Source of the DNA: Trueperaceae bacterium
GTDB taxonomy: Bacteria; Deinococcota; Deinococci; Deinococcales; Trueperaceae
DNA: 33,329 nt
Reading direction: 5' to 3'
Assembly: GCA_011390455.1 (NCBI GenBank)
Contig: JAABSI010000028.1
Coordinates: 1 to 33,329 of the forward strand
This document shows, piece by piece, positions 22,399 to 29,417 of this stretch. The position numbers were made by a program, and so were the translations under genes. Every line of letters begins with the position of its first letter. The stretch's first letter is position 1. The notes under the pieces are model-generated. The model was given only the letters and a program-made list of their open reading frames with translations, was not told the origin of the DNA and made no database searches.

Positions 22399-24102
22399 GT
22401 GGGCCTGACCTTCGCCGCACCGGCCTTCCTGGCGCTGCTCCTGGCGCTTCCGTTCGTCGTCTGGTGGCACGTTCGGCGGATGCGCCACCGGCCGCGACCG
22501 GTGGCGGCGTTGTTCCTGTGGGACGAGGCGCGCCGCGCGGCTTCGACGCGCCGACGCTGGCGGCCCACCTGGACGCTGCTGCTGCAGTTGGCGGCGGTCA
22601 CCGCCGCCGCGCTGGCCCTGGCCCAGCCGAGCCTCGACCGGCGCGGTCCGCCCGACCTGGTGGTCGTGCTCGATGCGGGCGCGCGCCTCGCCGCCGTCGA
22701 CCCCGAGGGGCGCCGCCTCGATCGTGCCCGCGCCGCGGTGCTCGAGCTCGCGGACGACGCCGGGGCGGTCGCGCTGGTGCGCGCCGGCGCGGTGCCCGAG
22801 CTCGTGTTGCCCTTCACGCGCGACCGTGCGGCGCTCCGGTCGGCGCTCGACACCTTCCAGGCCGTCGACGCGCGCGTGGACGCCGAGGCCGCGTTGGACC
22901 TCGCGCGGGCCCTCGACGCTGGCACCGTAGCCTGGATCAGCGACGACCCGGGGGAGGAGCGCGCCGGGGTGCGGCGCGTCGACGTCGCCGGGACCGGCCG
23001 CAACGTCGGGATCGTGGCGTTCGACCTCGGCATCCAGCAGGCGTTCGTCGCGATCGCCTCGACCCACGTGCGACCGGTCTCGGTGGGGGTGGTCCTCGAG
23101 CGGCGCGACGGCGGGCTCGTCGCTCGCACCGACGTGCTGGTCCCGGCCGGCGGTCGCGCGACCGCCACCTTCCCGATCGACGTCGTCGGCGAGGTGGTGG
23201 TCGCGCGCCTGGAGCTGGGCGGCACGGCCGACGCCCTCGACCTCGACGACGTCGCCTACGCCGGTCGGCGCGCGGCGCGGGTCGTGCTCGATGCGGACGA
23301 GTCGCGCCTGCGGCGGGCCTTCGCGGCGGTGCCGGGGACCGACGTGACCGTCACGGGGGCCGCGGCGCGGGTGGCCGCGGACGTGCGCGTGCTCACGGGC
23401 GCCGACCCCGACGCGCTGGCACCCGGCGACTACGTCGTCGTCGCCCCGGCGACCGCCGAACCGCGCGCGGCCTCGATCGCCGATTGGGCGCGCACCGACC
23501 CGCTCCTGCGGTTCGTCGACCTGCGCGAGGTGGCGGTCGGGCTCGGTCCGGCGCGCCCGGCGCCCGAGGGCTCCGACGGGCCCCCGCTCCCGTGGGAGGC
23601 GACCCGCGAGCAACTCGAGAGGGCGGGATGGCGGGTGCTCGCGTGGACCGCGGAGCAGCGGCCCGTCCTGGCGTACCGGGAGCGGGACGGCGTGCGCGTG
23701 CTGGCGTTCGCCGTGCATCCGAGCCAGACCGACCTGGTGTTCCGGGCTGCGTTCCCGACGCTGGTGGCCAACCTCCTCGAGGCCTACCGCGGTGCGGATC
23801 GAGCGCCGCTCGGCGTGATCGACGACGCCGGCAACCGCGTCGCCACGCCGGGACTCGCGCGCGTCGGCGGTCGCGACGTGACGGTCTCGCTCCTGGCGGA
23901 GGAGCAGACGCGCCTCCCGCTACCGGCCCCCGACGACCGCGTGCCGGAGGCCGAGGCGCCGCTGCGCGTCGAGCGCCCGACGGCGATCGCCGCGTGGTTG
24001 CTGGCGATCGCGGTGGCCGCCCTGCTCGTCGAGTGGCTGGCGTGGGTCAGGGGGCCGGGCGCGCGCGCACGCGCACCTCGAGCCGCACCGGGTCCTCGGT
24101 GA
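22399..24102 (+). CDS. BatA-type membrane protein with degenerate vWA domain
   Basis: A 567-residue protein with the BatA N-terminal layout: TM1 (about 6-22, APAFLALLLALPFVVWW), a cytoplasmic HxRRMRHRPRPVAALFLW segment, TM2 (about 56-73), then a vWA-like domain and a final TM (about 528-548). Family members usually show DxSxS (MIDAS) after the second helix; here it reads LVVVLDAGARLAAVD, so the Ser ligands are lost. Relatives are called BatA/WFA-domain proteins. The GTG start follows GAGGGGG. The usual MoxR ATPase and DUF58 partners are not adjacent. The last 56 bases overlap the convergent YceI-like gene. Confidence 0.75.
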   Translation: MGLTFAAPAFLALLLALPFVVWWHVRRMRHRPRPVAALFLWDEARRAASTRRRWRPTWTLLLQLAAVTAAALALAQPSLDRRGPPDLVVVLDAGARLAAVDPEGRRLDRARAAVLELADDAGAVALVRAGAVPELVLPFTRDRAALRSALDTFQAVDARVDAEAALDLARALDAGTVAWISDDPGEERAGVRRVDVAGTGRNVGIVAFDLGIQQAFVAIASTHVRPVSVGVVLERRDGGLVARTDVLVPAGGRATATFPIDVVGEVVVARLELGGTADALDLDDVAYAGRRAARVVLDADESRLRRAFAAVPGTDVTVTGAAARVAADVRVLTGADPDALAPGDYVVVAPATAEPRAASIADWARTDPLLRFVDLREVAVGLGPARPAPEGSDGPPLPWEATREQLERAGWRVLAWTAEQRPVLAYRERDGVRVLAFAVHPSQTDLVFRAAFPTLVANLLEAYRGADRAPLGVIDDAGNRVATPGLARVGGRDVTVSLLAEEQTRLPLPAPDDRVPEAEAPLRVERPTAIAAWLLAIAVAALLVEWLAWVRGPGARARAPRAAPGPR

Positions 24103-24640
24103 GGATCCCGAACAGCCGGGGTCGCTGCATGCCATGGGCGTCGAGCGAGAGCGTGAGGACCGCGGTGCCCGTCCATTCGGTGCCCTCGCGGTCGAGTCGC
24201 GCCTCGGCGGCGTAGCGCACCGTGACGCCGTGGAGCGTCAGGTCGACCGCGATCGGCACCGCCCAGCCGCCGGGCACGCGCTGAGGTGGTCCGGCGGCGG
24301 GGTCGGCCGTGACCCGGGCGGTCGCTTCGGGGTGGTCGTCGACCTCGAAGACGGTGCGGCGCGCGTTCAGGTCGCGCAGCGGGTTGCCGGAGTCGAACGC
24401 CGCAGGGCGTACGAGCGCCGTCAGCTCGAGGCCCGACGGGGCGGCGGGATCGAAGCGGAGCTCCGCGGAGGCCAACGGCGCGCGCCCGCTCCAGCTGGCC
24501 AACGCGTCGCGAGCCTCGTAGACCGCCTCGCCCTCGACCCGCCAGGCGCTCGCTGGCCCCGAACCCTGGGCGGACGCCGGGAGGACCATCGAGGCTGCGA
24601 GGACGAGCGCGCCGAGCAGGGGGCCGACCGAGCGATGCAT
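24047..24640 (-). CDS. Secreted YceI-like lipid-binding protein
   Basis: A 197-residue exported protein. The signal peptide MHRSVGPLLGALVLAASMVLPASA is followed by a YceI-type beta-barrel: YEARDALASWSGRAPLASAELRFD, LRDLNARRTVFEVDDHPEATARV, and VPIAVDLTLHGVTVRYAAEARL then GTAVLTLSLDAHGMQRPRLFGILTEDPVRLEV. YceI-like proteins bind isoprenoid-type lipids in a barrel; the ligand here is unknown. The gene ends inside the convergent BatA-type gene and is divergent from rodA. Confidence 0.82.
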   Translation of the reverse strand: MHRSVGPLLGALVLAASMVLPASAQGSGPASAWRVEGEAVYEARDALASWSGRAPLASAELRFDPAAPSGLELTALVRPAAFDSGNPLRDLNARRTVFEVDDHPEATARVTADPAAGPPQRVPGGWAVPIAVDLTLHGVTVRYAAEARLDREGTEWTGTAVLTLSLDAHGMQRPRLFGILTEDPVRLEVRVRARPAP

Positions 24641-24718
24641 GCCGCGAGCATGCCGCCGCGACGCCGCCGGCGCCGTAGCGTCGGGTGCAGAGGCGGCGAA
24701 GATCCGTGCCCGCTCTCA

Positions 24719-24747
24719 CCGGACGCTCGGGGCGTCCGGCCTACACT
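24719..24747 (+). promoter_or_regulatory. Candidate rodA promoter with an inverted repeat upstream of the -10
   Basis: TACACT (24742-24747) is a good -10, 42 bases before the rodA ATG. Just upstream an 8-bp inverted repeat CCGGACGC-TCGGG-GCGTCCGG (24719-24739) fills the -35/spacer region. It could be an operator or the remains of a terminator. No -35 match was seen. Confidence 0.4.
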
Positions 24748-24789
24748 GACGTGCACGCGCCCGAGCGACGGACCCGCGCGCCCCCGACC

Positions 24790-25851
24790 ATGACCCGCAT
24801 CGACTTCACCCTCCCCATCGTCGCCGCCCTGCTCCTCGGGGCCGGCCTCGCGGCGCTCTCGAGCGCGGCGCCCGGCGACGAGTTCGCGCGGCAGCTCGTG
24901 TTCCTCGGGCCGGCGGCGGTGGCGATCGCCTTCGTGGTGTGGCTCGGGCGGGCGCGGCTGATGCGCTTCGCGCCGCATGCGTACGTGGCGTCGCTCGTGC
25001 TGCTCGTCGCCGTGCACCTGTTCGGGACCGAGGTCAACGGCGCCAAGTCGTGGCTCTACCTCGGGCCGTTGCCCGGGTTCCAACCCTCCGAGCTGGCCAA
25101 GCTGGCGCTCCTCGTGGCGCTCGCCGCCGCGTTGCACGACCGACCGATCAAGCGCTGGGTCGACTACGTGCGGCCGGCGCTGCTCGTCGCGGTGCCGACC
25201 GCGCTCGTGCTGGCGGAGCCCGACCTGGGCGGCGCCTTGGTGCTGCTCGCGATCGGCGGGGGCATGGTGCTCGTGCGCGGCGTGCCGGTGCGCCACGTGC
25301 TGCTCGTCGCGCTGCTGTTGGCGGTCGCGGTCCCGGCCTTCGTGGTGCCCAACCTGCGCGACCACCAGAAGGCGCGCATCGTCGGTTTCCTCAACCCGGG
25401 CGCGGATCCGCAAGGGGCCGGCTATCAGGTGATCCAGGCGACCATCGCCGTCGGCTCCGGGGGGCTGACCGGCAAGGGGTACGGCCTGGGCACCCAGGGC
25501 CAGCTCGGGTTCATCCCCTTCCGGCACACGGACTTCATCTTCCCGGTCCTGGCGGAGGAGGGCGGCTTCGTCGCGGCCGTGGCGCTGCTGGCCCTGTACG
25601 GGCTGCTGTTCTGGCGGCTGGTGGCGATGGCGGTCGAGTGCGCCGCGGCCCGCGATCAGCTGCTCATCGTCGGCGTCCTGGTGTTCGTCGGGTTCCAGGT
25701 GGTCGTGAACGTCGGGGTCACGCTCGGGCTGGCGCCCGTCACCGGCATCACGCTCCCGCTCGTGAGCTACGGGGGCACGTCGTTGATCTCGACCCTGGTC
25801 GCCTTGACGATCGCCTTCGTGGCGCACCGCGACCGCTTCGCCGACTGGTAG
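24790..25851 (+). CDS. rodA: SEDS-family peptidoglycan polymerase (RodA/FtsW)
   Basis: A 353-residue polytopic SEDS protein, the glycosyltransferase that polymerises lipid II with a class B PBP. Blocks in order: VNGAKSWLYLGPLPGFQPSELAKLAL, AEPDLGGALVLL, RIVGFLNPGADPQGAGYQ, AVGSGGLTGKGYGLGTQGQ, FIPFRHTDFIFPVLAEEGGF (with the functionally essential Asp region) and TGITLPLVSYGGTS. The length and early NGAKSW block fit RodA better than FtsW, but the two cannot be separated with certainty. No pbp2 or mre genes are nearby. Confidence 0.93.
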   Translation: MTRIDFTLPIVAALLLGAGLAALSSAAPGDEFARQLVFLGPAAVAIAFVVWLGRARLMRFAPHAYVASLVLLVAVHLFGTEVNGAKSWLYLGPLPGFQPSELAKLALLVALAAALHDRPIKRWVDYVRPALLVAVPTALVLAEPDLGGALVLLAIGGGMVLVRGVPVRHVLLVALLLAVAVPAFVVPNLRDHQKARIVGFLNPGADPQGAGYQVIQATIAVGSGGLTGKGYGLGTQGQLGFIPFRHTDFIFPVLAEEGGFVAAVALLALYGLLFWRLVAMAVECAAARDQLLIVGVLVFVGFQVVVNVGVTLGLAPVTGITLPLVSYGGTSLISTLVALTIAFVAHRDRFADW

Positions 25852-25905
25852 GCGGCGTCCGGGCCGCCCTGCGGGTTCGCACGTGCCGCGGCGTCCCGGC
25901 GGGCG

Positions 25906-25911
25906 TAGGCT
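25906..25911 (+). promoter_or_regulatory. Leaderless-type -10 of the LapA-like gene
   Basis: TAGGCT lies six bases before the ATG at 25918, so transcription would start at or next to the start codon. No Shine-Dalgarno site or clear -35 is present. Confidence 0.45.
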
Positions 25912-25917
25912 GGGGGC

Positions 25918-26523
25918 ATGAAGCTCCGATCCTGGATCGCGACCGTGTTGGTGGTGCCCGTCCTCGTCGTCGCCGCGTTCAACGTGCCGGCGCTCCTGGA
26001 GCCGGTGCCCGTCGACCTCCTGGTCGCCACCGTTCGGATGCCGCTGTGGCCGTTCGTCGTCGGGGTGCCGCTCGTGCTCGCCCTGGTGTTCCTCGGTGCG
26101 GCGCTGCTCGACCGCTCGCGGCAGCTCCGTCAGGTCGCCGCCTTGGAGCGCCAACTCGAGGAGGCGCGCGCCATCGTCGAGCGCGGGCGCGAACAGGCGC
26201 TCGACGGGGCGGTGCGCGAGCTGTCCGGTCGGCTGGACGCGCTGGAGTCGGTCGTCGAAGGGGTGGGGAGCGGGATGGAATCGCGCCTGGGCGCGCGCCT
26301 CGACGCCCTGGGTGCGCGTCGCGACGCCGGCGACGAGGCGGTGCGCGAACGCCTGTCCGCGCTCCACGAGCGCGTGGTGCGCGTGCGCGACGAGCTCGCC
26401 GCCGACGTGGCGAAGACCGAGGACGCGGTGCTGCGCGCGCTGCAGGACGCCGACCGGACCGTCGACGCGGACGACGGGCGCGAGCGACCGCAGCTGCCCG
26501 GAGGCGCGGTCGACCTCGGCTGA
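25918..26523 (+). CDS. LapA-like membrane protein with coiled coil
   Basis: A 201-residue protein with two hydrophobic helices (about 7-27 and 42-65) followed by a long charged coiled coil (about 66-170) rich in Arg, Glu, Leu and Ala. The layout is that of small LapA/DUF1049 proteins: two helices near the membrane and a cytoplasmic helix. No enzymatic motif is visible. The heptad-rich stretch RQVAALERQLEEARAIVERG and the later RLSALHERVVRVRDEL suggest oligomerisation. It has no close functional partner here. The family assignment is tentative. Confidence 0.6.
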   Translation: MKLRSWIATVLVVPVLVVAAFNVPALLEPVPVDLLVATVRMPLWPFVVGVPLVLALVFLGAALLDRSRQLRQVAALERQLEEARAIVERGREQALDGAVRELSGRLDALESVVEGVGSGMESRLGARLDALGARRDAGDEAVRERLSALHERVVRVRDELAADVAKTEDAVLRALQDADRTVDADDGRERPQLPGGAVDLG

Positions 26524-26546
26524 CGCGAAGCGCACGCGCCCTCTGC

Positions 26547-26552
26547 TAGCGT
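26547..26552 (+). promoter_or_regulatory. Leaderless-type -10 of the DUF59 gene
   Basis: TAGCGT, preceded by TGC (extended -10), lies six bases before the ATG at 26559. No Shine-Dalgarno site is present. Confidence 0.5.
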
Positions 26553-26558
26553 GGCCGC

Positions 26559-26942
26559 ATGACCGACGCACCTGCCCCCGATGCCCCGAACGCCGCCGCG
26601 AACGCCGCACCGACGACCGTCGACGCCGAGAAGCTTCGTACGGACTGCATCGAGGCGCTCAAGGTCGTGCGCGACCCCGAGATCCCGGTCAACATCGTCG
26701 ACCTCGGCCTCGTGTACCGCTTGGACGTCGACGCGGACGGTTCCGTCGACGTCGACATGACCCTGACCAGCATGGGCTGCCCCGTCCAGGACATGATCCA
26801 GGCCGACGTCGAGCTGGCGTGCATGAAGGTCGACGGGGTGCGCAAGGTGAACGTGGAGTTCGTGTGGTCGCCGGCCTGGTCGACCGACAAGATGACCGAC
26901 GACGGCAAGAAGCAGATGCGGATGTTCGGCTTCCACGTCTGA
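26559..26942 (+). CDS. SufT/MIP18-like DUF59 protein
   Basis: A 127-residue protein with the DUF59 fold found in SufT, PaaD and MIP18/CIA2, which help load Fe-S clusters onto target proteins. The signature DPEIPVNIVDLGLVY spans residues 39-53, and TSMGCP has the conserved Cys74. The C-terminal VEFVWSPAWSTDKMTDDGKKQMRMFG matches SufT-like members. The N-terminal 22 residues are a low-complexity Ala/Pro/Asn tail. No suf operon is present in the window, so its target is unknown. Confidence 0.85.
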   Translation: MTDAPAPDAPNAAANAAPTTVDAEKLRTDCIEALKVVRDPEIPVNIVDLGLVYRLDVDADGSVDVDMTLTSMGCPVQDMIQADVELACMKVDGVRKVNVEFVWSPAWSTDKMTDDGKKQMRMFGFHV

Positions 26943-26990
26943 TCTCCAGCGTCCGGCGCGGCGCGTCGTGGTACCTCTGGTTCGATCATC

Positions 26991-27647
26991 ATGTGGTTCC
27001 GCCGCCGCCCCCGTGACCTCAGCCGCACCGACCGATGGGCGGTCTTCGCCTCGCGCATCGGCGCGGCGCCGGCGGACGACGTCGCGGAGCGCTTGCGGCG
27101 GTTCCTCGACCTCGACGAGGCCGAGCTGCGCCACGTGCACGCGCTGAGGCGCCCGGAAGCGCCCACCGCGTACCTGTTCGACGTCGTGCGCCGCCGACGG
27201 GGCCCGACCGGCGAGGTCGTCCGCTGGACCGGCTGGTGCCTGGTGCGCGGCGAACGGCCGCTGGCGCAGGTGTCGTTCCGCGCCACCGCGCGCCGCGAGG
27301 CCGTGCTCGAGTCGCTCGAGGCGAGCCGGTCGGGCGCGGTGCGCGTCGATCTCGGCGCCTTCCCCGACGTCGACGCGGCGCTCGCGGTGTTCGCGCGCGA
27401 CGCCGCCGCCGTCCGCGCGGCGCTGACCCCCCCGGTGACGCTCGCCCTCGCGGGGCTGGTCGCCGCCGGCCCGGGCGCCGTCGTCACGGTCGGCGAGCGC
27501 CACCTGATCGGCCGCGTGGACGTCGAGGAGGCGGGCGACCCCGCCGACCTGGAACCGCTGGCCGACGGGCTTCTGGGCCTCGCTGCGCGCTTCTCGGACG
27601 CGGTTCCCGTGGCGATCGAGGAGGACGACTTCCTGCTCCCCGGGTGA
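26991..27647 (+). CDS. Uncharacterised protein
   Basis: A 218-residue protein that I do not recognise. It starts with a basic stretch (MWFRRRPRDLSR) and then appears soluble: no signal peptide, and one moderately hydrophobic segment (ALAGLVAAGPGAVVTV) too weak to call a TM helix. There is a mixed alpha/beta pattern, with a strand-rich part (AYLFDVVRRRRGPTGEVVRWTGWCLVRGERPLAQVSF) followed by Ala-rich helices and an acidic C-terminus. Codon bias (GC at third positions) matches its neighbours and the frame is open throughout, so it is a real gene. It has no obvious ribosome binding site. It lies between the DUF59 gene and thyX. Confidence 0.7.
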   Translation: MWFRRRPRDLSRTDRWAVFASRIGAAPADDVAERLRRFLDLDEAELRHVHALRRPEAPTAYLFDVVRRRRGPTGEVVRWTGWCLVRGERPLAQVSFRATARREAVLESLEASRSGAVRVDLGAFPDVDAALAVFARDAAAVRAALTPPVTLALAGLVAAGPGAVVTVGERHLIGRVDVEEAGDPADLEPLADGLLGLAARFSDAVPVAIEEDDFLLPG

Positions 27648-27665
27648 GGCCTCGCGACCGGCGGG

Positions 27666-27671
27666 TACGAT
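27666..27671 (+). promoter_or_regulatory. Leaderless-type -10 of thyX
   Basis: TACGAT lies seven bases before the ATG at 27679. It supports that ATG over the ATG at 27670, which is inside the -10 itself. Confidence 0.5.
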
Positions 27672-27678
27672 GCGCGCC

Positions 27679-28551
27679 ATGCCCCGAACCTCCGTACCCG
27701 AAGCGGACGCGCTCGTCGACGTCCAGCAAGGCGTCCTCGACCACGGCTTCGTGCGGTTGGTCGACTACCTGGGCGGCGACGCCCGCATCGTGCAGGCGGC
27801 GCGCGTCAGCTACGGCGAAGGCACCAAGAGCGTCCGCGAGGACGCGGGCCTGATCGACTACCTGCTGCGCCACGGCCACACCAGCCCCTTCGAGCAGGTG
27901 GTGCTCACCTTCCACGTCAAGATGCCGATCTTCGTCGCCCGCCAGTGGATCCGCCACCGGACGGCGCGCGTCAACGAGCTCTCGGGGCGCTACAGCGTCC
28001 TGCGCGACGAGTTCTACGCGCCGCGCCCCGACGAGGTGCGCTACCAATCGGCCTCGAACAAGCAGGGTTCGGCGCCCGAAGAGGTGCCCGCCGCGCTCCG
28101 CGGCCGCGTCGTCGACGCGCTCACGCACGGTCAGCGCGCCACCTACGCCGCCTACGAGGGGCTGATCGAGGACGGCGTCGCGCGCGAGCTCGCGCGGATC
28201 AACCTGCCGCTCGCGCTCTACACCGAGATGTACTGGCAGATCGACCTCCACAACCTGTTCCACTTCCTGCGTCTGCGCATGGACTGGCACGCGCAGTACG
28301 AGATCCGCGCCTACGGCGACGCGATCGCCCGATGCGCGCGGGCCGTCGCGCCGATGGCCTACGCGGCGTTCGAGGAGCACGTGCTCCACGGGCGACGCCT
28401 CTCCGGATCCGAGCTGGACGTGCTGCGCGCGGCCGTCGACCCGGAGCGTCTGCGCGCCGCGCTCGAGGCCTCGGGGCTGCGCCCCACGCGGCGCCGTGAG
28501 CTGCTCGCGAAGTTGGGGCTGGAGGACGCGGCCGCGGCGACCGAGGGCTGA
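27679..28551 (+). CDS. thyX: Flavin-dependent thymidylate synthase
   Basis: A 290-residue ThyX, which makes dTMP from dUMP using FAD and methylene-tetrahydrofolate. The ThyX motif RHRTARVNELSGRY (residues 92-105) is fully present. The downstream conserved ARINLPLALYTEMYWQIDLHNLFHFLRLR supplies the dUMP/FAD-binding Arg and His residues. The C-terminal 40 residues are helical and variable. The ATG at 27679 is chosen because the -10 TACGAT lies seven bases upstream. The gene ends two bases before the rlmH GTG. Confidence 0.97.
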   Translation: MPRTSVPEADALVDVQQGVLDHGFVRLVDYLGGDARIVQAARVSYGEGTKSVREDAGLIDYLLRHGHTSPFEQVVLTFHVKMPIFVARQWIRHRTARVNELSGRYSVLRDEFYAPRPDEVRYQSASNKQGSAPEEVPAALRGRVVDALTHGQRATYAAYEGLIEDGVARELARINLPLALYTEMYWQIDLHNLFHFLRLRMDWHAQYEIRAYGDAIARCARAVAPMAYAAFEEHVLHGRRLSGSELDVLRAAVDPERLRAALEASGLRPTRRRELLAKLGLEDAAAATEG

Positions 28552-28553
28552 GC

Positions 28554-29015
28554 GTGCGCTACCGGCTGGTGTGCGTCGGGAAGCCGGACGGCGGGCCGTA
28601 CGGCGCCGCGATCCGGCGCGACCTCGCGCGCCTCGACGCCCTGGCGGCCGCCGAGTTGGTGGTCGTGCGGGCGGGGAAGGGGCGCGACCCGGCGGCGCGC
28701 CGCCGCCAGGAGGCCCCGGCGATCGTCGCGGCGCTCCAGGGGCGCGGTGTGGCCCTCGACGAGCGCGGCCGCAGCTTCACGACGGCGGCGCTCGCCGCGC
28801 ACGTCGGCGCGCTCGACCTGCGCGGCGAGAGCAAGCTGACGTTGGTGGTAGGGGGCGCCGACGGCCTGGACGCCGCCGTGGGCGCGGCGTGCGCCGAAGC
28901 CTGGCGATTGTCGGATTTCACACTCGCCCACGAGTTGGCGCTCGCGGTGCTGTGCGAGCAGCTGTATCGGGTCGAGGCGCTGCGGTCGGGGCACCCCTAC
29001 CACCGGGGCGACTGA
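28554..29015 (+). CDS. rlmH: 23S rRNA pseudouridine-1915 N3-methyltransferase
   Basis: A 153-residue SPOUT methyltransferase RlmH that modifies helix 69 of 23S rRNA in the assembled 70S ribosome. Family blocks are YRLVCVGKPDGG, the SAM-binding knot LTLVVGGADGLDAAVG and LSDFTLAHELALAVLCEQLYRVEALRSGHPYHRGD, with the conserved C-terminal HPYH. The GTG start is two bases after the thyX stop, so it is co-transcribed. No good ribosome binding site is seen, consistent with coupling. Confidence 0.94.
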   Translation: MRYRLVCVGKPDGGPYGAAIRRDLARLDALAAAELVVVRAGKGRDPAARRRQEAPAIVAALQGRGVALDERGRSFTTAALAAHVGALDLRGESKLTLVVGGADGLDAAVGAACAEAWRLSDFTLAHELALAVLCEQLYRVEALRSGHPYHRGD

Positions 29016-29032
29016 GCGCCGGCAACGACCTT

Positions 29033-29089
29033 CATGAGAGACATGGGGGCGTGCTGCACGAGCCTCGCAATTTCCATGTGGAGAACATG
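29033..29089. promoter_or_regulatory. Pair of similar inverted repeats upstream of the SLH-porin gene
   Basis: CATG-AGAGA-CATG (29033-29045) and CATGT-GGAGA-ACATG (29075-29089) share arms and spacer and have centres 43 bases apart, close to four helical turns. They lie in the region between rlmH and the SLH-porin promoter, which is poorer in GC than its surroundings. An operator pair for a dimeric regulator is possible; no regulator gene is in the window. Confidence 0.4.
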
Positions 29090-29105
29090 AGTGACGTTGT
29101 TCACG

Positions 29106-29144
29106 AGCACACGAAACGCCGTCGCCGACGGCGTCCCGTGCTCT
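29106..29144 (+). terminator. Nested hairpin after rlmH
   Basis: Inner stem ACGCCGTC-GCC-GACGGCGT (29117-29135) inside outer arms GAGCAC (29106-29111) and GTGCTC (29139-29144). It lies 91 bases after rlmH and 20 bases before the TTGACA of the SLH-porin promoter, so it probably ends the thyX-rlmH transcript. Confidence 0.5.
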
Positions 29145-29163
29145 CATCCGGGATTCACCTCGC

Positions 29164-29193
29164 TTGACACGGACCCTGCTCGCGTGGCATCCT
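29164..29193 (+). promoter_or_regulatory. Promoter of the SLH-porin gene
   Basis: A perfect -35 TTGACA (29164-29169), an 18-base spacer and CATCCT (29188-29193). It is the strongest -35 in the window and predicts a leader of about 190 bases, beginning with hairpin GGACCC-GTGTC-GGGTCC (29201-29217). Confidence 0.55.
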
Positions 29194-29230
29194 TCTGAGC
29201 GGACCCGTGTCGGGTCCGGAGCCGCATGGG

Positions 29231-29239
29231 AAGGAGGTG
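29231..29239 (+). promoter_or_regulatory. Perfect anti-SD match inside the SLH-porin leader
   Basis: AAGGAGGTG is a full 9-base complement to the bacterial 16S 3' end. It sits 150 bases upstream of the porin ATG, but an ideal nine bases before a TTG (29247) that opens a short reading frame in another phase. Confidence 0.7.
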
Positions 29240-29246
29240 CATCCCC

Positions 29247-29417
29247 TTGAACCGGCTTCGGATGATCACGGAACCCGGCGCAAACGCCGCGCCCGACGGA
29301 CCTGGGACGAGGAAACACGGAAACTCCCCCGGGTGGTTCGAGCAAAGCACCGCGCCGAACGACACCAACAGCACTTCAAGGGGTACTACATGCAGAAATT
29401 CTTCATCACGATCCTAA
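29247..29417 (+). CDS. Possible leader peptide upstream of the SLH porin
   Basis: A 56-residue frame starting at TTG 29247, with a perfect Shine-Dalgarno match nine bases before it. It ends 28 bases into the porin gene in a different phase. The product (starting MNRLRMITEPG, no TM helix, no motif, Asn/Thr/Ser/Arg-rich end) has no recognisable function. It could be a true leader peptide coupling ribosomes to the porin start, or the SD may act as a ribosome loading site only. The coding evidence is the SD alone. Confidence 0.35.
   Translation: MNRLRMITEPGANAAPDGPGTRKHGNSPGWFEQSTAPNDTNSTSRGTTCRNSSSRS

Noticed and set aside
29207..29389. N-terminal extension of the SLH porin (the frame is open upstream to 29207)
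   Set aside because: The extension is highly charged and would bury the signal peptide at 29390. AAGGGG lies at correct spacing before the ATG at 29390.
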